A stretch of DNA of 64,000 nt from Butyrivibrio sp. Its GTDB lineage: Bacteria > Bacillota > Clostridia > Lachnospirales > Lachnospiraceae. The translations under genes were made by a program, and so were the position numbers. A model generated the notes under the pieces. The model was given only the letters and a program-made list of their open reading frames with translations, ran no database searches and was not told where the DNA came from. The stretch is taken from positions 62,001-126,000 of the forward strand of contig SVGB01000003.1 in assembly GCA_015056565.1 (NCBI GenBank), written 5' to 3'. The first letter of the stretch is position 1. Every line of letters begins with the position of its first letter. Of this stretch, positions 26,655 to 33,808 are shown one piece after another.

Positions 26655-27605
26655 TTATGACAGACGTCCAACCTGGTTAACTGCCTTATCCAGAGTGTCA
26701 TCAATTGTGGTGATCATCTTCTGGTTGGTGTCATAGTTCCTCTGGACCGCGATCATCTGGACCATCTCATCAACAACAGAGACATTGGACTGCTCCAAAA
26801 ATCCTGAATAAACAGTTCCTGTAGCATCCGCTGCCACTGCATCTCCCGTAGCAATATAACCGTTTTCACCGTAATGCTCCAGGGTGTCATAGCTGATCCT
26901 GCCATCAAGTGCTGTCTGCTTTTCAAAATCAAAAAGTCCAATATTGGCAACAACTTCACCATCCTGAACGATCTCGCCGTTCATGCTTATCTGTACAGGA
27001 AGATTAGGATCAAGCTCAATGTGACCTCCATCAGCTGAAAGAACAAAGTCTCCATCCTGTGTTACCAGAACACCATCTGCATTCAAAGTGAAATTACCAT
27101 CTCTGGTGTAGAGGATCTGCTGCTGAAAGCCATCTTCAAGCATCTCATCAAGTGAAAGCTTGCCAGCCTTATACGCCGCCAATTCTCTGTTTTGCCTCTG
27201 GAGTCTTAAGTACCTCTCCATGTAGGTCTCAGTTACTGTGCCACCTTCACCCTCAGTCGCTTCCGGTTCAGTCTGTTTGATGGCATACTCTATACCAAAA
27301 AAGCCGTATCCACCGATGGCAAGATCAAAGGTGTTTCCAGTTTCTTTCATGGGACCTTCTGTCCAGTCAACATAACCTTCACCAATCTTGACACCGGGAT
27401 TAATAATGCCCAGTCCACGAGCTGTGAACGGGGCATCAGTATAGTCCTTGATCTTGAGCGCAAGCTGATCAGAAAAAGACTGTGATGTTGCGCCTTCTTT
27501 TTTGTAACCGTTGGTATTGGCATTGGCAAGATTGTTGGTGAGCACGTCCATTCTGTGCTGTTCATTGATCATTCCTGTGTAAGCAGTATATAGACCCTTA
27601 ACCAT
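26655..27605 (-). CDS. flhO: flagellar rod/hook protein FlgF/FlgG family (FlhO-like)
   Basis: 316 residues. N-terminal MVKGLYTAYTGMINEQHRMDVLTNNLANANTNGYKKEGA, central DLAIGGYGFFGIEY ... ILYTRDGNFTLNADGVLVT and C-terminal SGFLEQSNVSVVDEMVQMIAVQRNYDTNQKMITTIDDTLDKAVNQVGRL. Longer than FlgG because of an acidic insert (about residues 110-155) in the central domain. Proximal rod protein of the flagellum. It directly follows mbl with 57 bases between, the same order as mbl-flhO-flhP in Bacillus. Confidence 0.92.
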   Translation of the reverse strand: MVKGLYTAYTGMINEQHRMDVLTNNLANANTNGYKKEGATSQSFSDQLALKIKDYTDAPFTARGLGIINPGVKIGEGYVDWTEGPMKETGNTFDLAIGGYGFFGIEYAIKQTEPEATEGEGGTVTETYMERYLRLQRQNRELAAYKAGKLSLDEMLEDGFQQQILYTRDGNFTLNADGVLVTQDGDFVLSADGGHIELDPNLPVQISMNGEIVQDGEVVANIGLFDFEKQTALDGRISYDTLEHYGENGYIATGDAVAADATGTVYSGFLEQSNVSVVDEMVQMIAVQRNYDTNQKMITTIDDTLDKAVNQVGRLS

Positions 27606-27662
27606 ACAAAAACCCTCTGCCCTCCTGGCTTTACATCCGCTTTAGTCCGTAAGCGGAGCAAT

Positions 27663-28655
27663 TTAGTCTTCGCGGTAACCTGCGATAAATTCAACATAAC
27701 GGCCTGTTCCAATAGCTACTGCTGTCATTGGATCCTCAGCTGTCATGGTATTGATACCTGTCTTGGAATAGATGAGATCCTCAAGTCCTCTAAGGAGAGC
27801 GCCGCCACCTGTAAGGACGATTCCTCTGTCAGCGATATCTGCTGCAAGCTCTGGTGGTGTATTCTCTAAAACGCTGTGGATAGCATCTATAATCTGTGAG
27901 GTAGTCTCTCTTAACGCCTCTTCTGTCTCCTCAGATGATACCTTTACTGTCTTGGGAAGACCTGTTACAAGGTTTCTGCCCCTAACATCCATAAAGTCGT
28001 TCTCAGCCCTTGGATAAGCTGATCCGATCTTGATCTTGATATCCTCGGCTGTTCTGTCACCGATAAGGAGATTATGCTTTTTACGCATATAGCGGACAAT
28101 GGCCTCGTCAAAGTCATCACCAGCAACCTTAACTGATGTGCTGACAACAGTTCCTCCAAGGGAGATAACTGCGATATCTGATGTACCACCGCCTATATCA
28201 ACGATCATATTGCCGCATGGCTTGGTAATATCAATACCAGCACCGATAGCTGCTGCAATAGGCTCCTCAATAGTCTTAACATCTCTTGCGCCACAGAGTC
28301 TTGTTGCATCCTCAACAGCCTTCTTCTCAACCTCTGTTGCTCCTGATGGAACACAAACAGCGATGAAAGGCTTTCTGTGGATCCTGCGTCCAATTGCCTT
28401 CTTGATGAAGTATCTCATCATCTGCTCTGTGATCTTGTAGTTGGAGATAACACCCTGACGAAGAGGTCTTACTGCAACGATGTTGCCTGGTGTACGGCCA
28501 AGCATAAGTCTTGCATCCTCTCCAATAGCCTTGATCTCCTCTGTATCTCTGTCATAAGCCACAACTGATGGCTCTTTTAAAACAACGCCCTTTCCCTTTA
28601 TATATACAAGGACAGATGCTGTTCCTAAATCAATTCCAATGTCTGCGTACTGCAT
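27663..28655 (-). CDS. mbl: MreB/Mbl rod-shape actin homologue
   Basis: 330 residues of actin fold: DIGIDLGTASVLVYIKGKGVVLKEPSVVAYD (phosphate 1), VDIGGGTSDIAVISLGG (phosphate 2), GIVLTGGGALLRGLEDLI (adenosine). It forms membrane-associated filaments that guide lateral wall synthesis, so the cell should be rod-shaped. Named mbl because flhO and flhP follow, as in Bacillus subtilis, and mreC/mreD do not. AAAGGGG is about 12 bases before the ATG. Confidence 0.94.
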   Translation of the reverse strand: MQYADIGIDLGTASVLVYIKGKGVVLKEPSVVAYDRDTEEIKAIGEDARLMLGRTPGNIVAVRPLRQGVISNYKITEQMMRYFIKKAIGRRIHRKPFIAVCVPSGATEVEKKAVEDATRLCGARDVKTIEEPIAAAIGAGIDITKPCGNMIVDIGGGTSDIAVISLGGTVVSTSVKVAGDDFDEAIVRYMRKKHNLLIGDRTAEDIKIKIGSAYPRAENDFMDVRGRNLVTGLPKTVKVSSEETEEALRETTSQIIDAIHSVLENTPPELAADIADRGIVLTGGGALLRGLEDLIYSKTGINTMTAEDPMTAVAIGTGRYVEFIAGYRED

Positions 28656-28737
28656 GGTTCGTGATTACCCCTTTCAAAGCATATGCAAAACCGCATAATA
28701 GCGGATATTAACAATTAAGTCTACGATTTCATTCCAC

Positions 28738-28743
28738 ATTATA
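28738..28743 (-). promoter_or_regulatory. possible sigma-A -10 before mbl
   Basis: TATAAT on the minus strand 83 bases before the mbl start. No good -35 is present 17 bases upstream (TTTTAA). It could be a housekeeping promoter supplying mbl when the SigD-like promoter further upstream is off. Confidence 0.35.
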
Positions 28744-28787
28744 CCTCAAAGAGTGGAGATTTAAAAGAGGCTATTCACTACTATAGT

Positions 28788-28814
28788 ATATCGGACAGGA
28801 TGGCTTTAGTATTA
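28788..28814 (-). promoter_or_regulatory. SigD/FliA-like promoter before mbl-flhO-flhP
   Basis: On the minus strand TAAT (28811-28814), 15 bases, then TCCGATAT (28788-28795), close to the sigma-D consensus TAAA-N15-GCCGATAT. The -35 overlaps the pseF stop codon. Drives the flagellar rod genes and mbl if real. Confidence 0.5.
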
Positions 28815-29504
28815 ACCCTTATCCTGCAAAAGTTTGTACTTCATCTCTGCCAGCTTCCAGTCAACTTCGTTATCAATGTCCTGAACCTCAAGTTCTGACA
28901 GTTCCATTGGAAGGATCTGACCGACCATTATCCCCTTGTTCTTTAAAAAGCTCTCAGTTCTTACCACATAGAACTGACCAGCATCGTGGTAGTGCGGCTC
29001 TAAATCCTGAGATCTCTTTGCCAGGTTCTCAGGCTGTCTGAACACTAATTTTCCTTCGTGGATCTCCATTGCCCTCTGGGGAGGATAAGAAAAGCGAACC
29101 ACAGGGATGAGAGAATCTGCATCTGAAGCTGACAATTTTTCCACTGCCTCCTTGAGCTTATCTGAAGTTATAAAAGGCGCTGTCGGATAAATGCAGGCAA
29201 ACAGATCAAAATCCTTACCAAGTCCGTGATATTCTCTTATAACTTCATCAATGACATCCACAGTGGTGGCAAAGTCATTGGCAGTCTTTTCGCTTCTCAT
29301 AAAAGGAACGCTGGCGCCATACTTACGGGCGATCTCAGCAATCTCCTCATCATCAGTAGATACCATGACTTCATCAAAAGCGCCAGACTGTATTGCCGCC
29401 TCAATGGAGTACGCCATGATCGGCTTTCCATTAAACTCCTTAATATTCTTCCTCGGTATTCTCTTACTGCCTCCTCTGGCAGTTATCATGGCAAGTGTTT
29501 TCAT
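28812..29504 (-). CDS. pseF: pseudaminic acid cytidylyltransferase (acylneuraminate CMP-transferase family)
   Basis: 230 residues. MITARGGSKRIPRKNIKEFNGKPIMAYSIEAA is the CTP-binding start of the CMP-nonulosonate synthetases; VMVSTDDEEIAEIARKYGA, YPTAPF and HDAGQFYVV follow, the last being typical of PseF rather than NeuA. It activates the nine-carbon sugar as CMP-derivative. GGAGGG precedes the ATG. Together with pseG and pseI it defines a pseudaminic acid pathway; legionaminic acid is a less likely alternative. Confidence 0.9.
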   Translation of the reverse strand: MKTLAMITARGGSKRIPRKNIKEFNGKPIMAYSIEAAIQSGAFDEVMVSTDDEEIAEIARKYGASVPFMRSEKTANDFATTVDVIDEVIREYHGLGKDFDLFACIYPTAPFITSDKLKEAVEKLSASDADSLIPVVRFSYPPQRAMEIHEGKLVFRQPENLAKRSQDLEPHYHDAGQFYVVRTESFLKNKGIMVGQILPMELSELEVQDIDNEVDWKLAEMKYKLLQDKG

Positions 29505-29538
29505 TGGTTTCCCTCCAGGTTATATGGTTTCCCGAAAC

Positions 29539-29565
29539 ATATCGGTTTTTGGTCCAGGGGATATA
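29539..29565 (-). promoter_or_regulatory. SigD/FliA-like promoter before pseF
   Basis: On the minus strand TATA (29562-29565), 15 bases, then ACCGATAT (29539-29546), one base off the sigma-D -10. The -35 lies inside the outer stem of the large hairpin. pseF would thus be transcribed separately from pseG, with motility genes. Confidence 0.42.
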
Positions 29566-29704
29566 TTCCACATCTTTGTTCAGTTAAGCCAAGCGTTCCG
29601 GCGAGCCCAGAGCATCAATCTCTGCGTGCATAGGCACTTGAGATTGATTGGTCTCGCCTCCACGGCTTAAATTCACAAATATGCGGAATATATCCCCCGG
29701 ACCA
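29550..29704. repeat. 155-nt multi-stem imperfect inverted repeat between pseG and pseF
   Basis: The 260-base gap between pseG and pseF is filled by one long hairpin. Outer stem: 29550-29573 with 29681-29704, 22 of 24 positions paired. Then TTAAGCC (29584-29590) with GGCTTAA (29664-29670), GGCGAG (29600-29605) with CTCGCC (29653-29658), ATCAATCTC (29614-29622) with GAGATTGAT (29640-29648), and a 4-bp GTGC/GCAC tip. No protein of note is encoded. It may be a structured regulatory RNA, an attenuating hairpin or a MITE-like insertion. I do not match it to any riboswitch that I know. Confidence 0.75.
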
Positions 29705-29764
29705 TATACTGTTTATGATTACACAACACTCATGTAACCTGTTGAGTCACATGAAGTCAACAAA

Positions 29765-30964
29765 CTAAAAAACCGTGCTTTTTCCTAACTTAACTAATTC
29801 TTTAGCTATCAGGATTGCTCCAGTACCGTTCGTAAGTCCTGAAAGAGCTGTTCGCATAGAATCCAGTTTGTTGGTATCAGATACAAGAGCCATAACATTA
29901 TCGCAGATAGCGCTTACTACTTCTGCTTTGATGTGAGAAATCCCATCTATTGTACCTGTGTCTCCAGTCACATCACCGGCGAAGATCATTCCACCGGTTT
30001 TTTGCCAGAATTCTACGTTGAATTTCTGGTTGTCAGCTACCTGGTAGAAGATGGCTGGTAGGCGGACTGCGGCGCACTCAGTGAGCATGGTACCTGCTGC
30101 CGCAACAGCGAGATCACAGCTGCGCATTAGAAGAGCCATATTGCTGACTGAATGGTGGATATTAATATTGGAAAAGTGTTCTGAGAGAGCGTCGATTGAA
30201 GCCGCATCAGATACCAGGTTACCAACAACTACTTCCCAGATGACGGTCTTCTTGGCAGGAGCATAATCAGGTGCATCTTTAGACGCCAAAAATCCTTTAT
30301 CTCTGGCGGCCTCAAGAGTTGATAAAAGCATTCCATGGATGTCAGCGCCGCCTGCTGTCAAAAGGATCCTGAGTGCATTGCTGTCAGTGTCTGGTGTTGC
30401 ATTTGCAAAGTCACCAGTATTTATATCCTGCACAACCTTCCCTCCAGAAAGTTCGTCTTCATAGAACTGTCTGCGAAGAGGTGCATACTTAAGGCCCAAA
30501 AGAAGCTTTGTGGGAAGGCCATTATGGCCTGACATATTCTCGTACAGAGACTCATAGCCAATAGTCTCATAGTAGCCGCTGTAATTGATAAGAATATCTA
30601 CCGGATAAGGCTCTTTTCCAAGGTCGTCCATGTATGCCACGAGGCAGATCCTTGAAAGTTCCTCAAAATATCTCTTAGTCACAAAGTAAGAGTCCACTAA
30701 AAGAGCTCTGACTCCTCTTGCCGTCAGCTCTTTTTCCAAAACAGGAAGCTCCTCCTCCATGTGGTCATAGGAGCTTTTAAGAACTACCACCTCAAAGCGG
30801 TCAAGCTCCCTGCCAAAGCTGTCAATAAGGCTCTTTCCCTCATTGTCAGCCACAAAGAAGGTTACACTCTCCCCAAGTGCGATGAGCTCTTTTGCTATAG
30901 TGATGCAACGCATCACATGACCTGATGCAATTATCTTGTTTGCGTCTGCGCGGATTCCGATCAT
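29765..30964 (-). CDS. pseG: UDP-2,4-diacetamido-2,4,6-trideoxy-beta-L-altropyranose hydrolase
   Basis: 399 residues, GT-B fold without transferase role. IGIRADANKIIASGHVMRCITIAKEL is the PseG signature with the catalytic His of GHVMR (about residue 16), followed by LVDSYFV, GLKYAPLRRQFY, LLTAGGADIHGML and AAGTMLTECAAVRLPAIFYQVADNQ. It removes UDP from the altropyranose intermediate before condensation with pyruvate equivalents. Somewhat longer than the usual 280-350 residues, through insertions around 185-205 and 225-245. Directly downstream of pseI. Confidence 0.9.
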   Translation of the reverse strand: MIGIRADANKIIASGHVMRCITIAKELIALGESVTFFVADNEGKSLIDSFGRELDRFEVVVLKSSYDHMEEELPVLEKELTARGVRALLVDSYFVTKRYFEELSRICLVAYMDDLGKEPYPVDILINYSGYYETIGYESLYENMSGHNGLPTKLLLGLKYAPLRRQFYEDELSGGKVVQDINTGDFANATPDTDSNALRILLTAGGADIHGMLLSTLEAARDKGFLASKDAPDYAPAKKTVIWEVVVGNLVSDAASIDALSEHFSNINIHHSVSNMALLMRSCDLAVAAAGTMLTECAAVRLPAIFYQVADNQKFNVEFWQKTGGMIFAGDVTGDTGTIDGISHIKAEVVSAICDNVMALVSDTNKLDSMRTALSGLTNGTGAILIAKELVKLGKSTVF

Positions 30965-30985
30965 CAGCCAAAGGCTCCTTGGTTA

Positions 30986-32041
30986 TCAGTCAATAAGGTC
31001 CCAGCTAAGGGGAGTTCCTTTTTCGATGTCCTTTGAAGCCTTGCGGCCCAGGACTTCGTCGTAGTGTTTGGTGTGCATTCCATTTCCAGGGCGGATGGAT
31101 CTTACGTTTTCGGAGGTAAGTTCCTCCCCTGCCTTAATATCTTTTACAACGAAAAGAGATCTGGAAAGGCCTCTCTCTTTCACTTGCTTGTCTGTGAGTT
31201 TGTACTCAGATGATCCAAGGGCCTCTTCGATTATCCTTACGTTCTTGACCATCTCTGCAAATTCCGCAGGCTCCATAGAGAACGCGTCATCTACACCACC
31301 TGCTGAGCGGTCCAGTGTCAGATGCTTTTCAATCATCTTGACGCCAAAAGGCACACTGCCAGTAGGGATCACGCTGCCTGGTGTGTGGTCTGAAAGTCCG
31401 ACAATGCAATCAAACTCTTCTGCCAGAGTGGGGATCATGCGAAGATTAACAAGATTGTAGGGTGTTGGATAAGCGCTTACGCACTTAAGAAGCACCACCT
31501 GATCGTTGCCCTCTTCCCTACAGGTATCCAGAGCCAGCTTTATATCTTCCTCGTAGGCAATTCCTGTAGCGAAGATAATAGGCTTATGAAGAGCTGCAAT
31601 CTTGCGGATAAGCGGAATATCATTGATCTCAAAGCTTGCGATCTTGTATGCTGGAACATCAAGGTTTTCAAGGTAATCTACCGCTGTGGGATCAAATGGA
31701 GAAGAAAAAGCCTCCATTCCAAGCTTTTTTGCCTCGTTCATAAGCCCTTCGTGCCATTCCCATGGGGTGTAGGCCTCTTCGTAGAGGTTGTGCAGTGTCC
31801 TTCCTGCCCACAGCCCATCGCCAGGTGTCATGAACCAGGGCTTGTCGCAGTCGATGGTTATGGTATCTGCAGTATAGGTCTGAAGCTTGATGGCATCTGC
31901 CCCAGCCTCGTGAGCTGCGTGAATGATCTCCACCGCCCTGTTGTAGTCACCGTTGTGATTACCTGAAATCTCTGCAACTATCATGCAGGGATGGTCCTCT
32001 CCAACAAATCTGTTTCCGATCTTTATAGTTTTCTTAAACAT
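30986..32041 (-). CDS. pseI: pseudaminic acid synthase
   Basis: 351 residues. NeuB-type TIM barrel (about 15-260: MIVAEISGNHNGDYNRAVEIIHAAHEAGADAIKLQTYTADTITID, GLSDHTPG, MIEKHLTLDRSAGGVDDAFSMEP) plus a C-terminal SAF/antifreeze domain (SLFVVKDIKAGEELTSENVRSIRPGNG). It condenses the 2,4-diacetamido-altrose with PEP. The Pse-type reading ISGNHNGD (NeuB has a different spacing) supports pseudaminic rather than sialic acid. TAGGAG precedes the ATG. Confidence 0.93.
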   Translation of the reverse strand: MFKKTIKIGNRFVGEDHPCMIVAEISGNHNGDYNRAVEIIHAAHEAGADAIKLQTYTADTITIDCDKPWFMTPGDGLWAGRTLHNLYEEAYTPWEWHEGLMNEAKKLGMEAFSSPFDPTAVDYLENLDVPAYKIASFEINDIPLIRKIAALHKPIIFATGIAYEEDIKLALDTCREEGNDQVVLLKCVSAYPTPYNLVNLRMIPTLAEEFDCIVGLSDHTPGSVIPTGSVPFGVKMIEKHLTLDRSAGGVDDAFSMEPAEFAEMVKNVRIIEEALGSSEYKLTDKQVKERGLSRSLFVVKDIKAGEELTSENVRSIRPGNGMHTKHYDEVLGRKASKDIEKGTPLSWDLID

Positions 32042-32059
32042 AACTGCTCCTAGTTGTTG

Positions 32060-32536
32060 TTATTCGTGTATCCTCTTTGAATAGCACAGTGCATCTTCCG
32101 CATCTGACGCTGTATAGCCACTTGCCAAAAAGCATCTGCCTGAAGCATCGTTGGTCTTTAAGGTAAGTCCCATGAGAGTCTTTACCTCATCCGGCATCTC
32201 TTTTTCAACGAGAGCGATGATCTTCTTGCCATAGCCCCTTCCCCTCTTTTCAGGAGCTATAAGATAGCTGATCTCTCCGGCGTCGTCTGTGACGTCAACT
32301 CTGATATTACCAACCTTGTCCTGGCCATCCATCATTATGAACATATGGCAGTCCTTCTGGGACAGCTTCTTGGAGAGCCACTTCTTGTGTGAATCAAGGT
32401 CTATCACATCTTTGGTAAAAGAGTTAGCTCTGCTGGTCTCATCGTTTCTCCACCTTAGAATATCCAGCGCATCCTCCATGGTGGCTCTTCTTAAGAATAT
32501 TTTATTTTCTGATCTGTCTTCCAAGTCCGCCTCCAT
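32060..32536 (-). CDS. GNAT family N-acetyltransferase, PseH-like candidate
   Basis: About 158 residues. LRRATMEDALDILRWRND, GNIRVD, GEISYLIAPEKRGRGYGKKIIALVE (acetyl-CoA loop R-G-R-G-Y-G) and LTLKTNDASGRCFLASGY show a complete GNAT fold. The WRN start motif is shared with PseH, the enzyme that acetylates the 4-amino sugar; the position between pseI and a glycosyltransferase supports that. The ATG at 32536 lacks a ribosome site; a TTG at 32524 has GGAGG five bases upstream and may be the true start. Confidence 0.8.
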   Translation of the reverse strand: MEADLEDRSENKIFLRRATMEDALDILRWRNDETSRANSFTKDVIDLDSHKKWLSKKLSQKDCHMFIMMDGQDKVGNIRVDVTDDAGEISYLIAPEKRGRGYGKKIIALVEKEMPDEVKTLMGLTLKTNDASGRCFLASGYTASDAEDALCYSKRIHE

Positions 32537-32551
32537 GAGCACTAAAAAATA

Positions 32552-33643
32552 TCACTTATCCAGATTTTCTGTCTTCCTGTGGATCGCAGGATCCTCGTAT
32601 TTATCAAGGAAATCCAAGCCCAGATACACGATCTCATTTGCAAAATAAACATTGTCCATCTGGGTTATGACAGATATCACCTTGTCAACTGCAAAGCCCT
32701 CGATGTCCCCAAGGACCTCCATAGGGAATCTGTCCCTGACAACCACCGTCTCAGGAAATGCCCCTTCATAGTCCAGAGTATCCCTTGGATGAGGCTTTAT
32801 TATAACTCTGTTTTCCTGCTTGTACTCATCGATGATGTCGGAAAAGAGCTTTTTCCTGACGTCCATTTCGCACAGAGGCTCAGTAAGGATCATGACCTGA
32901 GGTTTCTTTTCCCCGGTTTCATACTCACCGGTTCCAAGAAGCTGCGCCACAACCCTCTCCTTATTTTCAAGGAAGATATCCACCAGTACCTTGTGATCTT
33001 CAGAACTTAATTTATCATTTAGCTCTTTTCTTGGGATCTCAATGGTATTCCTGGGAGGCTTGTGATTGGCGCTGATATCATTGACCTCATAGTCAATACA
33101 GTACTTGCTGTAGCCGCTTTCGATAAAGATAAGTCCCAGGGAAGCCATGAACTTCTTAAGTGGCCACGCACCTCTGTTGGCATTTCTTGCCTGATCATCC
33201 AGCTTGCCTGAATTAAGACCATCTTCCACCGCATGGTAATATATCTTTTTATAATTGAGGTAATACCCGATAGGATCTGAATCGCAGAACACATAAACGT
33301 CGTCGTAAGCCTTCAGATCAGTGGGAATGTACTTCTCCTGGAGCTTGCCCAAAAGCTTTGTATAGGTCACCCTCTGTATAAGGTTGGCTATTACATTGCC
33401 CTTATCCTTGTGATAGCTCATGACTTCGTCAGAGGTCACATCCTCTTTCTCTTCGTACATAAACACATTGTCAAAGATCCCTGACCTTTCAAGCCTCTCA
33501 GGGAGCTTATCAAAATTATTAGACATGGTACTAAGGATAATATCTGCATTACCCTTGCCCTCATGCCTTACCACAAGCTCCTTCACCACTGCGATATACG
33601 CGTGATAATAAGTGTGGCATATATAAACTCTGTCTTTTTTCAT
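32552..33643 (-). CDS. GT52/polysialyltransferase-like glycosyltransferase
   Basis: 363 residues. DRVYICHTYYHAYIAVVKE at the start, YYHAVEDGLNSG in the middle and VIIKPHPRDTLDYEGAFPET ... VDKVISVITQ near the end are the features of sialyl- and polysialyltransferase-type GT-B enzymes (GT52/PF07388 group): the ED-G and KPHP/HP motifs bind CMP-sugar. Beside pseF/G/I this is a good candidate for the enzyme that transfers pseudaminic acid. The frame is open to 33697, but the promoter at 33663-33691 lies within that part, so the start must be 33655 or 33643. Confidence 0.72.
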   Translation of the reverse strand: MKKDRVYICHTYYHAYIAVVKELVVRHEGKGNADIILSTMSNNFDKLPERLERSGIFDNVFMYEEKEDVTSDEVMSYHKDKGNVIANLIQRVTYTKLLGKLQEKYIPTDLKAYDDVYVFCDSDPIGYYLNYKKIYYHAVEDGLNSGKLDDQARNANRGAWPLKKFMASLGLIFIESGYSKYCIDYEVNDISANHKPPRNTIEIPRKELNDKLSSEDHKVLVDIFLENKERVVAQLLGTGEYETGEKKPQVMILTEPLCEMDVRKKLFSDIIDEYKQENRVIIKPHPRDTLDYEGAFPETVVVRDRFPMEVLGDIEGFAVDKVISVITQMDNVYFANEIVYLGLDFLDKYEDPAIHRKTENLDK

Positions 33644-33662
33644 ATCTCTTTTCATGCCTCTA

Positions 33663-33691
33663 ATTATAAAGTGCCCCTGCAAAAAGGGCAA
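33663..33691 (-). promoter_or_regulatory. promoter of the GT52-pseIGF operon
   Basis: On the minus strand TTGCCC (33686-33691), 17 bases, TATAAT (33663-33668). The spacer holds an inverted repeat (TGCCC ... GGGGCA) that may be an operator. Transcription would begin at about the first ATG, so the mRNA is leaderless or nearly so. Confidence 0.65.
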
Positions 33692-33733
33692 ACCCATATG
33701 ATACCTTATACCCAGGGGAACTATATTAAAGTA

Positions 33734-33763
33734 TTGCCCTGATTTTGTATGCGGTAGTATACT
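33734..33763 (+). promoter_or_regulatory. promoter of the amidotransferase operon
   Basis: TTGCCC (33734-33739), 18 bases, TATACT (33758-33763). It is divergent from the GT52 promoter, has the same -35 hexamer and is separated from it by 42 bases. GGGAGGA nine bases before the ATG at 33809 is a strong ribosome site. Confidence 0.6.
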
Positions 33764-33808
33764 AAGTTGAAAACTGTTTATTTGAGATTTTTGGGAGGAT
33801 TTTTACCT

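Noticed and set aside
29251..29670. Plus-strand frames of 135-139 codons across pseF and the hairpin
   Set aside because: Antisense to pseF and run through the inverted repeat; no start signals.
29550..29704. Known riboswitch (T-box, c-di-GMP, glutamine)
   Set aside because: No GGGTGGNACCGCG T-box motif or other conserved core that I could recognise; kept only as an unassigned structured repeat.
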